Shown here: piece after piece, positions 1 to 11,949 of the stretch | Position numbering within the stretch: position 1 is the first letter of the stretch | Layout of the letters: each line of letters starts with the position of its first letter | Assembly (NCBI GenBank): GCA_028023455.1 | Contig: JAQFVV010006203.1 | Location: 7,778,821 to 7,842,820, forward strand | DNA from: Epiperipatus broadwayi | Taxonomy: Eukaryota > Onychophora > Udeonychophora > Euonychophora > Peripatidae | Length of the DNA stretch: 64,000 bases | Direction of reading: 5' to 3' | Program-made: the position numbers and the translations under genes | The notes under the pieces: model-generated | Databases searched by the model: none | What the model saw: the letters and a program-made list of their open reading frames with translations, nothing else | Told to the model about the DNA's origin: nothing

Positions 1-69
1 CCCCCCCCCCCCATTCATCAAAAAATGATTTCAATTCTTCAGATGTAGCCTGTCCTATAATACCAAGAC

Positions 70-345
70 TTATGTGATCCATGATATAAAAATATTTCCC
101 GTAAAATGCAGATGGTTTCTGCCACAGTAGTATTCTTTGCTAGTTTGTATTCTCCTCACATGAAGCCAGCATCTACTAAAACAAAAAAAAAATATACCAT
201 TTACTGGACCTGCATGGTCCATATGCACATGACTCCATGGCCTGTCTGTTTTTGGCCCCAATGTAAACTTTTGAAATGCATTTCTCATAGACACATAGAT
301 GGCATTTTCTAATGTGTTTCTATGGCTGCACCCAAACCTAGCCAA
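70..345 (-). pseudogene. Gypsy integrase catalytic-core remnant
   Basis: A 91-codon open stretch contains WSHVHMDHAGPVNG followed by a hydrophobic strand. This matches the first catalytic Asp region of the retroviral-type integrase core (the D of the D,D35E triad, typically in a HxDxxGP context). The second Asp and the Glu are not visible because the frame closes and the window ends. Together with the RT and RNase H pieces upstream on the same strand, it would be the 3' part of the pol polyprotein that inserts element cDNA. It is clearly dead as it stands. Confidence 0.7.
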
Positions 346-728
346 TATATGTAACTGCGAGCTAAAGCTTCTGCTCTTATCACACCCGGGTGCCCCTAAT
401 GAAGAGTTTTTAGTATTTTAGGTTGACCTACAGGTAAGATTAATACCTTATACCCATTACAATGCAACCCTTTATCATTGATAATTGTTGCCGCATATTC
501 CATAAAGATTTATTTAAGTAATGGGGTTGTTTATTGGCTATCCCTTTCTAATCCAGCTCATGAGCATCTGGTATCCTGTTGTTTCTTTACCATTTCACAA
601 CAGTTTTATTATTTATTTTTCAGGCTTCCAGTGATCCAAATAATTTAATTCCACTTTCATTATGCTTTTCCATCAATTCCACTACATGGGATAGTGTATC
701 TATATGATTTATTTGACTATCTTTCTAA

Positions 729-833
729 TATCGTATGCTGATAATAAAATTTAACAGCAAACTATACATAAATTTGTGATCTGGAGTGGCTTTTTTATTA
801 GCCAATATTCCCAATAATGGGCAATGGTCGGTT
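729..833 (-). pseudogene. Gypsy RNase H remnant
   Basis: Minus-strand translation gives DHCPLLGILANKK followed by a run corresponding to the Gypsy RNase H motif TDHKPLLxLL, in which the Asp-His pair lies near the last catalytic residues of the RNase H fold. The position, between RT and integrase, is as expected. Only about 35 codons can be read before the frame is lost. Confidence 0.6.
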
Positions 834-1153
834 ATTATTTTAAATGATCAATCATAATTCATTGGTGGAATTTCTGACCCGCTACTATTATAGTTAGCAC
901 TTCCTTATCCAGTTGACTATAGTTCTTTTTATCCTTATAATACTCTAAACATAAAAGCTACGAGTATTCCCCATTCTGTGATGGATGACTGAGTACAGCT
1001 CCCAATTCCGTAATCAAATGCATTAGTTGTTAATATTACATCAAGATTGTTATAATGCAGCAATAGACAGTTTGAGTTGAGCAATGCTTAGGTTTTTTTG
1101 AGAAAGCTCTCTTGTGCTCTTTCCAACTCTATTGCTGGTTTTTAAGAAATACT

Positions 1154-1743
1154 TCATACAAAGGAGTGGTGACACAAACTTTTCCCTTTAGAAAAATTTC
1201 CCCCAAAAATTAACCAGTCACAAAAAGACTTGAAGTTCTTTAACCTTCTTGGGAGAATATGGCTAAAAAACTTGATTTCCGACACACTCCAAATACATTT
1301 TCCCAGATTAAATTTGGCTCCCATTTTTTCTAGCTTTTCACATATTTTATTCAATTTATTTTGTAGTGCTTTTACTGAATTTACTATATAAATACATAGT
1401 TATGGTGTCACTCCATCCAATCCTTCTATAAATGCATTAATTTTGCTTGGAATACATTTGTTAATAGTTATCCAAACATCAGATAATTATAATCATACAA
1501 TCGTTGGTACGTTATTATAATAACAAGTGCAGCTGTTTCGTTTGATCACAGTACCTTATGAAAAGCGTCATTCAAATCCCACTTTGCAAAATAATTTGCT
1601 CCATTTAGGCCAGCTAGTACTTCTCTAATGTTTGAAGTGGGATATGGACTTTTAGCTATACACGTGTTTACAATCAACTTATATTCCTCATATGCATGAA
1701 TTTGTCCATTCTGATTTGCTATGACAACTATAGGTGTAGCCAT
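1154..1743 (-). pseudogene. Gypsy reverse transcriptase remnant (two frames)
   Basis: The upstream piece (1743-1546) reads MATPIVVIANQNGQIHAYEE then a segment ending YFAKWDLNDAFHKVL. This corresponds to RT blocks 1-2 of Gypsy elements, where the F-x-K-x-D-L-x-x-A-[FY]-x-x-[VI] motif carries the first catalytic Asp. The downstream piece (1354-1154) contains KMGAKFNLGKCIWSVSEIKF, equivalent to the NxxKCxF...V.FLGH block after the YxDD site. The YxDD box falls in the unread gap between them. The role would have been cDNA synthesis. It is non-functional because of frameshifts. Confidence 0.75.
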
Positions 1744-2423
1744 TCAGCATTTTCCACAAATATCAGAACTTATTCCTCTTTGATTCATGATCTCTGTGCA
1801 AAAGATATCTTTCTTGATGTGCAGTGGATGAGTTTTACACCTTCTTGAAGCTCGATTTCAAGTGACTTGGTGATAATTTTTTCTTGCTACATTGCAAAAA
1901 TTTAGAAAATTTAGTCATTTCTTTTTCAATATTTACTTTATCATGCATATTTTAATGCCTAAAAGGGTAAACTATTTTCTAACCATTATGGGTGCTACAT
2001 TACCTTTAACTATATATAGGTTTAGTTTTTTTCGAAGGCTATTTATAGCTACCATTACTTTTACTATCTCAATGATATTAGTGGCATTTCCATTTGTGTC
2101 TTTAAGTCTTTTTAACTCTGTCTTACTTTTACTATCTCAATGATATTAGCTGCATTTCCATTTGTGTCTTTAAGACTTTTAACTCTGTCTTTTTATTCTT
2201 GATTGGTCATTGATTTTTTTATTTAATCCGAACCAGTCCCTCTGTGATATGATAGATACACCAGCAACACTTTCTATCTCCATTTCTATGAGTTTATCAT
2301 ATATATACAAACTACTAACATTATTTGCTGCCTGTTATTTATCTCTGACATTTATTTTGGCAAAACATTCTGATTTCCTAACTTTGCTTTCTGAAGATTT
2401 TTATATTTATACTTGTTTTAACT

Positions 2424-2533
2424 TTAGTGCAGGAGACTTTTGCTAAGTGGCCTTCCTTTCCATAGTTGTTTCATATCACACTTTTTTGGTCGCATTTATG
2501 TGCAATATGTTCACTCCTTCAGCAGTAGTAGCA
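2424..2533 (-). pseudogene. Gag nucleocapsid double zinc-knuckle remnant
   Basis: Minus strand 2533-2492 encodes C-YY-C-x4-H-x4-C, a CX2CX4HX4C knuckle interrupted by one TGA. About 20 bases on, 2472-2425 encodes NNYGKEGHLAKVSCTK, a second knuckle that has lost its first cysteine. Paired knuckles at the Gag/Pol border are typical of Mag-type Gypsy elements. They would bind element RNA in the particle. Confidence 0.6.
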
Positions 2534-3456
2534 TCCCTTTCCCTCTTTTTGTGACCCTCAGTCTCAATTTGTCTTAAAGATTGTAATTTGTTTTGGATCA
2601 TCCATGGTGGATTGTTTTTTGATGTCATCCACATATGATAGGTCTCGGATAGCTAATAATTTTTATCAGAGTCTGTCATTACTCATCTCTCACATAAACT
2701 ATTCTAGCAATGCTTTTTTTAAGTAGACCCCATATACACGGCAGTCTTGCAAGGCAGTGTTGAAATCTCTACAACTTTTCCTCCTCACTTGGCATCCATT
2801 TTGCAAATGAAGGCGAGCTATGTGCTTTGGTAGCTCAGAGCTAAAATGGTTACTAAGTCACTTGATTAATTCCATACAATGATAGACTTTCGGAATCTTT
2901 AGGTCTGCATGGCCGGTTTGCAACCTCAATTATTCTCGGTCCTCCAAATAAAAGAAATGTTGCAATTTGTTACATTATCATTAATTTTATTGTATGGCTG
3001 CAAAAACGAGTTTGCTATTAACTGAAAGAAGACCCTTTGATTCCTCTTGGAGACTTTAAAGGAACCGAGCAGGACAAATTCCTAATGTCCACTCCATATG
3101 TTCTTGTTGTTGCAGCTGTTATAACTATGTGAATATTCATATAGTATATGAACATGGATGAGCTGCTCATCAACATGCATTAGTCAGCATGGTGAGTTTA
3201 TTGGCTTTTTAACTCCGAGTTTAAGATCAAGAAACACCATGGTCTTTCCTCTCAGTTGCCTGATAAGGCAGAATGCATGTTTGTAACAAAAATAAATCAA
3301 GGCCATTATTCCCAGGAGGCTGTAAAGTCACCAACCAAGGCAGCGGTTGGTGGCCGAAGGCGAAGAGTGCTAAGAATCCCCCGATTGCAGAGCCAGGCTG
3401 CCATTTGATGATGACTTTTTATTTACAACTGCAGATCATTTTCAAGTGAAGGAAGA

Positions 3457-4130
3457 TTGCAAGAATTAGAAGAAGTGTCTTACATTAAATGGGACATTAT
3501 TGGACTTTGTGAAGTTAGAAGAACAGGTGAAGAGACAATTGATTTAAAAAGTGAACAAGTATTCCATTATAAAGGCACAAATATTGGAAATACAAGTGGA
3601 GTAGGATTCATTATAAATAAAAAAGTGGAAGAACAACATTGTGGAGATTGATAGGGTATCGGACAGAGTGGCAAGACTAGTTATACAACTTAATTGTAAG
3701 TACCAAATGCAGATAATTCAGGTTTATGCCCCAACAAGTTCTCATAGTGATAATTTTCAAATATTGTTTACTCTGATCAAAAGCCAGAGTAAACAATATT
3801 TGAAAATTGTTATGGAGACTTTAATGCTAGAATTGGTAAACAAATGAAAGATGAAAATGCTGTAGGTAATTTTGGTTATGGTAATAGAAATAAGAGAGGA
3901 TATAGACTTGTGGAGTTTGCAGAAAGAGAAAAACTTTATATTATGAGCTCTTTTTTTGAGAAAAATGTTAAAAGGAAATGAATATGGAAGCATACAAATG
4001 ATGGTACAGTAGAATTGGATTATATTTTGACTAACAGAAAACACATATTTCAAGATTATAATGTTCTTAATAAATTTAACACAGGAAATGATCATCGATT
4101 AATAAGATGTAAGATACGTGTTAATGCAAA
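3457..4130 (+). pseudogene. RTE apurinic-like endonuclease domain, frameshifted
   Basis: Readable pieces in successive frames follow the APE fold: IKWDIIGLCEVRRTGEE (catalytic Glu region), GVGFIINKK, VYAPTSSHSD, then YGDFNARIGKQM (the GDFN motif) at about 3810-3846, then LDYILTNRK and NTGNDHRLI, carrying the terminal Asp-His. The domain would nick target DNA for target-primed reverse transcription. It is broken by a perfect 24-bp inverted repeat (3752-3775 and 3785-3808) between the VYAP and GDFN blocks and by an in-frame TGA near 3979. Confidence 0.8.
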
Positions 4131-4699
4131 ACTAGAGAGAAAAAATTATTAAGAAAAACCATATTTACAATTGATATTCCTAATTTTCAGAAACATTGTA
4201 ATGAATTTAAATTAGAACTTACAAATCGGTTTCAAGTATTAGTAGATTTTGAACATGATTCAGATTTGAATGAAATTAATATAAAAATAACTGATACACT
4301 TTTAAAAACTGCAACAAAGATAGCTGGTAGAAAAAAGCAGCAACTGACCAATAAAATTTCTATTGAGACTAGAGAATTTATGAAGAAAAGAAGGAATATG
4401 AAGATATACAAAAATGATGCCTTTAAAAGGATTGAATATCTCGAATTTTGTAAAATGGTATGGAAAAGAGTTGAAAATGATGTAAGAAGGTGTAACTGCG
4501 AACGAGCAAGGAAAGCTGTAAAAGAGAATAAAGGTCTCAAGAGTATAAAACAACATTTTGGTATTGGTAAGAAATTTATATCTGCAATAAAAAAAAAGAT
4601 GGAATTATTACTAAAAAGAGAGATGACATCATAAAATGGGTAGAAGACTTTATTAAGAATTATATAGTAATAAATAAAGAACAAGTACCTCCTATATTT

Positions 4700-6120
4700 A
4701 TTACATCTTCTGAATTGCCCAGAATTTTAAATGAAGAAGTGAGACACGCAATTAAATGCATGAAGAAAGAAAAGGCTCCAGGTAATGATGGAATTATAAC
4801 TGATATATTAAAAAAAGCAGGTGAAGAAATATAATTTTTTTTAGCAAAGTTATATACTAAATGTCTAAATGATAAAGATGTACCAGATGATTAGAAGAAT
4901 GCAGTATTAACATTAATAGTTAAAAAAGATGATAAAGAAGATATTAAAAATTACAGACCTATCAGCCTTTTATCAGTTTTATACAAAATTTTTACCAAGA
5001 TAATTACAACTCGTCTACAAAGAACACTGGATTTTCACCAACCAAGAGAACAAGCTGGATTTAAAATTGGTTTTAGTACAGTAGATCATATCCAGGTATT
5101 GAGAGAAGTTATAGAAAGGACAAATGAATATGAGTTGTTATTACGCTTTGGATTTTTATAAAAAGGCATTTGATTTTATAAACGTTTCTTCAGTGATTAA
5201 AGCTTGGATCATCAAGGTATAGATCCAGGATATTGTCATATTTTAAAGAATATTTATAAAAATGCAACAGCAACAATTAGATTACGTAATGATATTGGGA
5301 AAGTCAACACTGAGAAGGGTGTAAGACAGGGTGATTCCATATCTCCAAAACTTTTTACAGCAGTGCTGCAAAAAGTATTTTGTGGATTAAAATGGGAAGC
5401 TAAAGGAGTGAAAGTAAATGGAAATTATTTAAGTCATTTAGATTTTTCAGATGTAGTTGTTTTTGCAAATAATGCTTTAGAGCAGCAGAAAATGTTGCAG
5501 GAGTTATCAGATGAAAGTAGGAAAGTGGACTAAAGATAAATGTTAAAAAAGACTAAAGTAATGTTTAATGGATTTTCTCAAAAAAATAAAGATTGATTAT
5601 CACGAGTTAGAAGAAGTTTAACAGCTACAAATACCTTGGTCAGATTAATGCAGATGAAAACATAATGGATGAAATTAATCATAGAATTAAACTTGGTTGG
5701 AGTGCTTTTGGTAGAAATAACTTGATACTAAAAGGAAATATACCTATGTGCTTGAAAAGGAAGGTTTTTAATAAATGTGTTTTACCAGTTTTTATTTATG
5801 GATCTGAGATTTGGACACTTAATAAAAGAGTAATACAGAGACTTCAGACCACTCAAATAAATATGGAGGGATGCATGTTGGGAGTAACAAGAAGAGACTG
5901 AAAGCACAATATATGGGTAAGAGAACAAACAGATGTTACAGACCTCATTGAAAAAAATTAAAAGACTGAAGTGGAGTTGGCCTGGACATATTGCTAGAAG
6001 AGATGATAATAGGTGGACAATTGAAATCTTAAACTGGATTCCAAGAGATTGTAAAAGACCCAGAAAGAGATCACATGTGAGATGGATGGATGAAATAAGA
6101 AAGGTTGTAGGGGTGATATA
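4700..6120 (+). pseudogene. RTE reverse transcriptase and C-terminal region, frameshifted
   Basis: Blocks in order: KEKAPGNDGI (about 4770), [15 protein letters not shown] (about 4950), [14 protein letters not shown] (about 5037), [15 protein letters not shown] (about 5320), then LDFSDVVVF near 5440 in place of the F-A-D-D active-site box. One of the two catalytic Asp residues is therefore lost. The C-terminal part has [13 protein letters not shown]-type and WPGHIARRDDNRWT stretches near 5690-6020, as in RTE. Stops at about 4832, 4893, 5160 and 5190 interrupt the frame. It would copy element RNA at the nicked target but cannot now. Confidence 0.85.
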
Positions 6121-6220
6121 GGAAGAGAAGCTAAACATCGGAGATGGATTGAACTTGGAGAGACTTTCATCCTGCAGTGGATTGAGAATGGTTGATGATG
6201 ATGATATTTTGTATAAATAG

Positions 6221-7330
6221 GCCACTTGGAGGGAGTATTAACATCAAATTCACATATTCCTAACTGTGCTGTAACCATATTCCTTACTAATAGCTTGCCA
6301 AGCAAATACTTTTAATCTATTTCACACTGTCTAGATTTTAATTACAAACTACTGATTATTTGTTCTCTGTCAATTTTGACATGAATTGTTGTCATGTTCT
6401 ACACTCAACTGGCGAACTGTGCCAAATAATAGACTGTATTTGGACTTACAACAATTTATACAATCATGACAGTAATTTAAGAGTACGAATCAAATAACAT
6501 TATCAAAGAAAAAAGACCCCAGAGCACAGTAATATTTAATTATGAAGTTATTCCACAACCCTTAATATCAATCTTACAGTGCATATATAAAAATTTATAT
6601 TATATATGTTTACCTTTAACATTACTGAAAACCCTTACATGTAAGTAAACAATAATAAAGACCAAGGGTGATCTTTAAGTTTGCCTGGATCCCCCTTCAG
6701 AAGGAATTAAAAGTGGACATGAAGGCCAGTCCAGATCCTTCTTTTTCATCTGTGTTGCAGACCTTTCTTCCCTTTTTTTAGGCTAATCTATCTTTTTAAT
6801 AGTTCTGTTCTACTGTTCTTTGCAATCATTTCCTATTGCTACTTTAAGTTAATACTTGTTAAAAATACATTTTACTAAGTAGTTTTCAGTAATTTAAAGA
6901 TACTATGATTTTGCCATTTGTACAAATTAATTAAAATACTTTGATTTTCCCATGTGTACAGATTAATTAAAATACTTTTACTTTTCTAGTTATTAAACAT
7001 TTATTTATTCTGTACACAGCAAGTAACAATCTCTCTCCAAAACACATACATAAGTCATCAATCTTAAAACTATAATTATATAATTTAAATAATACTACCT
7101 GTATATTCCTGTAAGATACTTTTTCCTATTATGAGAACTTTTATTTTACTGAGAATGTGGAAAATACATAATAATAATACATAAAAAAAATCTATTACTC
7201 AAAATTCTTTCAAAGTTTTTACATTTTACAAAAACACATTGTAAATATTTTTATTCAAGTAGACATTTTTAAATGATGTGAAAATTGATTTAAAATCCTT
7301 CATAACATACCTCAACCCCTTTCTCATGGA
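6221..7330. other. AT-rich spacer, no gene seen
   Basis: No coding stretch, RNA gene or clear repeat end was recognised between the RTE element and the next LINE. There is a near-duplicate pair of short phrases around 6900-6970 (TTAATTAAAATACTTT appears twice), consistent with slippage. Confidence 0.5.
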
Positions 7331-8775
7331 AATAGAACACAGTATGCTGGGCATATATGTGCCAGCACTGAAACATACAGTTCACCACAATCTCATATGT
7401 TGATGATGTTTCCATATTCATTCCTCACAAATCCCAGCTTCAAACCATACTACAAATCATAAACAAATATGCAAAAAAACTAAATCTTAAAATCAACTAC
7501 AATAAATCTTCCATCTGGAAAATCAAAACAGGTATAACAATTCCCTCAATATTTACGGCCCAGCCACAATCATTTCTGGGCTTTGCCATTGCTAAGTCTA
7601 GATTAGCCATGTCGAAGGACATCCTGAACTCAATACTAGACAAAGCAAGAAAGGTAGTCAGCTCGCTGCAAAAATTTTATATCATTACCCGGCAAGGTTA
7701 CCTTATTCAACATGCTAGTCTACCTAAGACTAAGCTACTACCTGCCATTCATAAAACCCACCAAAACGTTTGAACGATCTATGAACTCGTTATGCTCTAG
7801 GCTGCTTTGGAATGGCACAGTTGTGGCCATAAGCATGGCTAAAGCTCAAATGCCCAAAGAATCAAATGGGCTCGACCTGCATTCAGTGTCCATCCTGTAC
7901 CTCCAAAAGGCTCTGGGAGTGCTGCGTGTGGCCAGCCTTGAACAAACAAATCTAAACCTCACACCGACAGTGGAGCCCACGGGTACATCTCCGCTCACCA
8001 GCAAATGGATGACAGATATATGGACTAACATCAGAAATGCAGTAAACATAATGCACCATACAATAAAAGAAAAAAAGACATATTGGCAAACATACAAACT
8101 TAAATACACCAATCAAACAATTCTACAGAACGATCTAGGGTTAAACAATAAACAACTCATAGCAAAATCGAAAAATTGGTTCTTAGAACCAAAATACATC
8201 GACTTTCTGCTAAAGATCAACCTCTCCTCCCTGCCAACAAATTATTTTCTGGTGTGGAAAAGAGGGTTTAGCAAGATCAACCCCCAATGCCAACTATGTG
8301 CCACAGCAGATGAGACAATTCATCACCTCCTGTATTTATGCCCTTTTCTCAAGCCAATCAGATCCTTTATTAACTAAAACATATCGCTCGACATTAGAGA
8401 AGTTTTAGTCATTCAAAAGGCTATAAAGAGTGGCATATTTTCAAAAATCAGAATCGCCATTATTCTAACCTTTGCAATCTGGTTATCCAGATGCAAATGT
8501 ATATTTGAAAATGCTAATCGTGATGTCTGCAACATCTATATCAAATTACGGCTCAAGAACAGAGATAGATTTCTGGCTCCTGACTGGCTTTTTCATGAAC
8601 TGGGGTAGGGTCACCCTCCTGGAAGAGTGAAGGAGAGCAATGGCCCCAATCTCGGACCACAGCAAGCTCTACAGAGTGAATGCCTTGCAATAGTGTAAAA
8701 AGAATATAGCTATGTATAGATAAACATGTTCAATTATATCTAATAAACTTTAATTTATTTTAATAAAAAAAAAAA
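7330..8775 (+). mobile_element. L1/Tx1-like LINE, 5'-truncated, with poly(A) tail
   Basis: This is the 3' third of a non-LTR element. A readable frame at about 7390-7715 gives TISYVDDVSIFI (the RT YxDD active site) and NKYAKKLNLKINYNKSSIWK (thumb), then a frameshift into the 7712-8377 frame with the C-terminal region. The copy ends with AATAAA-like signals and a 12-A tail at about 8764-8776. The 5' truncation is usual for target-primed insertion. L1/Tx1 clade placement rests on the WNG and GLDLHSV type C-terminal motifs and the Cys/His finger. It is likely but not certain. Confidence 0.75.
7712..8377 (+). pseudogene. LINE ORF2 C-terminal region with Cys/His zinc finger
   Basis: This 221-codon open frame continues the RT thumb of the upstream frame after a frameshift. 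Landmarks: LPFIKPTKTFERSMNSLC, SRLLWNGTVVAIS, KESNGLDLHSVSILYLQKAL (as in L1/Tx1 elements, where W-x-G and G-G-L-x-L-P follow the thumb), and a terminal C-QL-C-x8-H-H-x4-C motif near 8287-8340. That CCHHC-like finger is typical of the extreme C-terminus of L1-type ORF2 and binds nucleic acid. A further readable stretch to DWLFHELG and a stop near 8607 follows in another frame. Not functional. Confidence 0.7.
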
Positions 8776-8776
8776 A

Positions 8777-10429
8777 TCCTTCAGTGTTTCTATGGTGAAG
8801 ATCCCAAAGACAATGTAAGAATTTATCCTTTCAAGTAATGAAAATGATGACATAATTTTATCCTTTTGAATAAATCGATTAGTGTGGTAATTTAGATAAT
8901 AATTAAAATCAAAATAAGTTGTTTTTCTCCATTTCTGTGTTTTAGCAGATAATAGTTTTTCCTGAAGATAAATGTCATAAATATTGACATTTCTTTAGGA
9001 AACTATTTAAGAAAAAAATCCATTAATTTGTAAAAAGCTTTTCACAATAAGATATCCAGTATGCAGGTGTTTTACAATAATTATTTCTTAAATATTTGCT
9101 TTTATAACAGTAGCAGAAGAATAATTAAAGTATTAGCATTCCTTAAGTAGTTTAGCAAATTTCAATTTCAAGTTTAATTTCATTTATCCATGCATTTTTA
9201 TATATTATGATGTCTCAGATGTTTTGCCATTCATTTTGGATGATCTCAAGATGCATTTGCCCAAAAGGGCAAGTGATTTGTAAAATGTCTACTCCTTCCT
9301 TTACCTTTAAAAATAACAACGATCAAGATGGCTAAATTTAAATATTGGCCCAGAACATTACCTAGCAATGAAAGAGGCATATATTTATAGGTTTTTACTA
9401 TGTGACTGATTTCCTAGTTATCTTTACTCAAAATTTTTAACTCTCTTATCTTTTTAGACCAAAATTTCCTATTTTTCCAAGGACACAAGATATTTGTTGA
9501 TGATAATCTTTGAAGAAAAATTATAGCATCCATCATAAATAAATTACGAAACAATATTTTAAACTATTTAAATAAAATATCTATTTCAATAAAATTAAAT
9601 ATATAAATTATAATGTTAGAATCAATATTCAAGTTACAAACATTAAAATAAATCATTTTATTGCATTCATTCATTTACTTATTCTCAGAATAGATCACAT
9701 TTATTAAAATAACTTTACTTAAATCTTTTAAAATAATACCCCATAAAATTTAAAATAGAAAAAAAAAAAAAACTTAATGTTTGTGCCCACACATTCAAAT
9801 ATTATATAAAAAGTTTATCACTATTGTAAATCATTTAACATTATGTATAATCTAATATAATTACTATTTTATTAATCTTATTTTAACTAACTTATTCATA
9901 AGTTTACAATATTATTTATTTTATCAGCGTATTGTCCTTTTTAAAAGTTAACTTCATGCTCATGTGTACTTTTAAAATTTAATAGGAAATTGCAATTTTT
10001 AAAATTATTGCTACAAAAATCTTAAAAGCTAAAAATACGAGACAACATCCTGGAATTGAAAAATTTACTTAATAAAGTACAGAACTTAAATAATAATATT
10101 ATCTTTATAGTAAGCCAATAAAAATTTTGAAGTTATTTGTATTATATTTTAGAGATATCAAATATTCATCACAATATATATGATTGGGAGAATTGGGAAA
10201 TATGACAATCTGTCATATATGTTTACATATAATTTATGAAAAAAAAATTAAGATTCCAAAGGATCATGTAATCAAATTATACATTTTATGATAAATAATT
10301 TTAATTTGAAAAAAGAAAAGCAAACTGGTGTTTTTATTATTAAATGCTTTTGTTTAAGAAATAATATTTGTTTGCATGTTTTTAAATTATTGTAATCACT
10401 CTTATTATTTAAGTTAGAATAAAATTTTA
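8777..10429. other. AT-rich spacer, no gene seen
   Basis: A+T-dominated DNA with many homopolymer runs. I found no supported exon, RNA gene or transposon end. The next pasha exon was searched for here on the minus strand and was not recognised. Confidence 0.5.
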
Positions 10430-10905
10430 AAATTGAGGTTTGATAGATTTAAATTCAATAGTACTGTTTCAAATTTGGTACAGAAAAAAAAAGTAGCAGG
10501 CAAAGCAATATGGGACTACTAATATTTTAGATAGGTAATCTAGTTTCTTAGATCTGGGACCAATGGGCAGAACATTTTGATATTAAATTTACAATCCATT
10601 TTTAGAACTTTAAAATGTTTTAAGTAAGGCCCGTGAGAAGATAATATAATTTTTTTTGGCTTTAATTTAAAGTTATAACAAAATTTTACAATTGAGGTTT
10701 AATAGATAATTCAATATAATTTGAAATTTTGTACAATTTTTAAAAATTACTACCAAAGTGCTAGAATACTGCAATATTTTAGGTAGGTGACCTATTTTTT
10801 TACACATGGAACACTGGGTGAGAAAATTTTGAATATTTTGATATCAAATTTAAAAATGTTCTTAGAATTTCAATATGTTTTAAATAATGAATACAATTTT
10901 CTTGG
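10430..10905. repeat. Diverged tandem duplication, unit about 240 bp
   Basis: The segment at about 10430-10668 recurs at about 10688-10905. Both carry AATTGAGGTTTRATAGAT near the start, a GGTANNTRACCTA-like phrase (ATAGGTAATCTAG versus GTAGGTGACCTA), TTTTGATATYAAATTTA, and a TTTTAAR block at the end. Divergence is high (by eye about a quarter of positions plus indels), so the duplication is old. The 112-codon open frame at 10787-11125 overlaps the second unit and is probably chance. Confidence 0.6.
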
Positions 10906-11949
10906 TTTAACTGCTTCTGCTTGTTATGCAGTTTTGCTGCGCATCTTATTTCATTGGTCGAAATGTTGTTTTCTTTTTTTTAATGATGTAAAATCTATAA
11001 GCATGATGCAACAGAAATATGGGCATTTGATACATCTGGAACATAGCTTTATAATGATGTCTTTAAAAAAAAATCCAAAGAAATTTGAATTTTTTATTAT
11101 TTTTTTTTGTAACAGGTGCATTTAATTTTTTTTTTTTTTGGATCAATTTTCTAATTTCCACAAAGCAATAAAAATAGAAAACTTTTATTGGCCTCATGAG
11201 TTAGACAAAATGGATTAAAAAATACACTGATCATTCACAAACAAGGCCTTCCATGGAGTCTAAACGTAATTGCAGAATATCGGGCTCGTAAGTATACAAT
11301 TTTAATTTTTTGAATATTTTAATTTTTTTTTAATTATTTGAAAAATGATTTAATTTTTATTAATTTACATTTGTATTGATGTGTATGTATATACATTCTA
11401 TATTTATTTATGCTCATATGAATTCATTCATATGTACAGTAATTTTGTGTGTTCTAATCCAAGTTTGAGACATCTTATTTTATAAAAATGATTCTCAAAA
11501 GGTTTAATAAGTTATTATGTTTATATGGTGTGTTTGTGTTTACTCTTGCATGTTGCATAAGAAGTAATGATTTATAAAACTAATAATCAAATGTACAGAA
11601 AGATTGCATATGCAGGCAAAAAATCAAATTCTGATTCTTGCCTATGCCTTGATACTCATGCTGTGGAGTCACTCTTGTTTTGCCATATCTTTCATCACAT
11701 TATTTTCAAGTCTATAGCTAACAAATGGACTATATGCAAATAAATTATATCAAGTGATACAATAAATATAACAAGATAGTATCACTGGTGTGCATAAAGA
11801 ATATAGACATCACTGATGTACACAAAAAATAAAATAAAATGAAGAGATGAAACTCATTTTATCAGTGATACAGACAGTAGCCTACAATTTCTAGTTTTAG
11901 ATAGACAAGAAGCCAATTGTTATGATGACAAATGCATATCCATCTTCTG

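Larger units (their letters stand above)
1..3290 (-). mobile_element. Degenerate Gypsy-type LTR retrotransposon (Mag/K02A2.6-like), truncated by window edge
   Basis: Read on the minus strand, pieces appear in the usual Gypsy order: gag zinc knuckles (about 2530-2424), reverse transcriptase (1743-1154), RNase H (833-729) and integrase core (345-70). The order RT-RNaseH-integrase is seen in Gypsy and not in Copia. The double CCHC knuckle and the integrase stretch with WSHVHMDHAGPVNG are what Mag/K02A2.6-type elements carry. Every domain has stop codons or frameshifts. I could not identify an LTR. The 3' end is cut off at base 1 and the 5' limit near 3.29 kb is set only by the start of the next element. 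Clade assignment is an inference. Confidence 0.75.
3330..6220 (+). mobile_element. RTE-clade non-LTR retrotransposon, near full length, inactive (copy 1)
   Basis: It contains an APE-type endonuclease (3457-4110) followed by a reverse transcriptase and C-terminal region (4720-6120), all plus strand and broken by several frameshifts and stops. The order, the motif KKEKAPGNDGII, the [11 protein letters not shown] block and the C-terminal WAGH-type stretch are those of RTE-clade elements, often annotated as craniofacial-development-protein-2-like ORFs. The 3' end is a short TGATGATGATGAT microsatellite at about 6192-6206, usual for RTE. The 5' UTR, a relatively GC-rich patch at 3336-3400, has an approximate limit. 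A second, 5'-truncated copy lies at 25271-27592. Confidence 0.85.

Noticed and set aside
4232-4684. 150-codon frame antisense to the RTE element
   Set aside because: It is the shadow of the RTE inter-domain region, which is coherent on the plus strand. The antisense translation is Phe/Ile/Leu-rich noise.
10787-11125. 112-codon plus-strand frame
   Set aside because: It begins inside a diverged tandem duplication unit and the first unit has no equivalent open frame. No recognisable domain.
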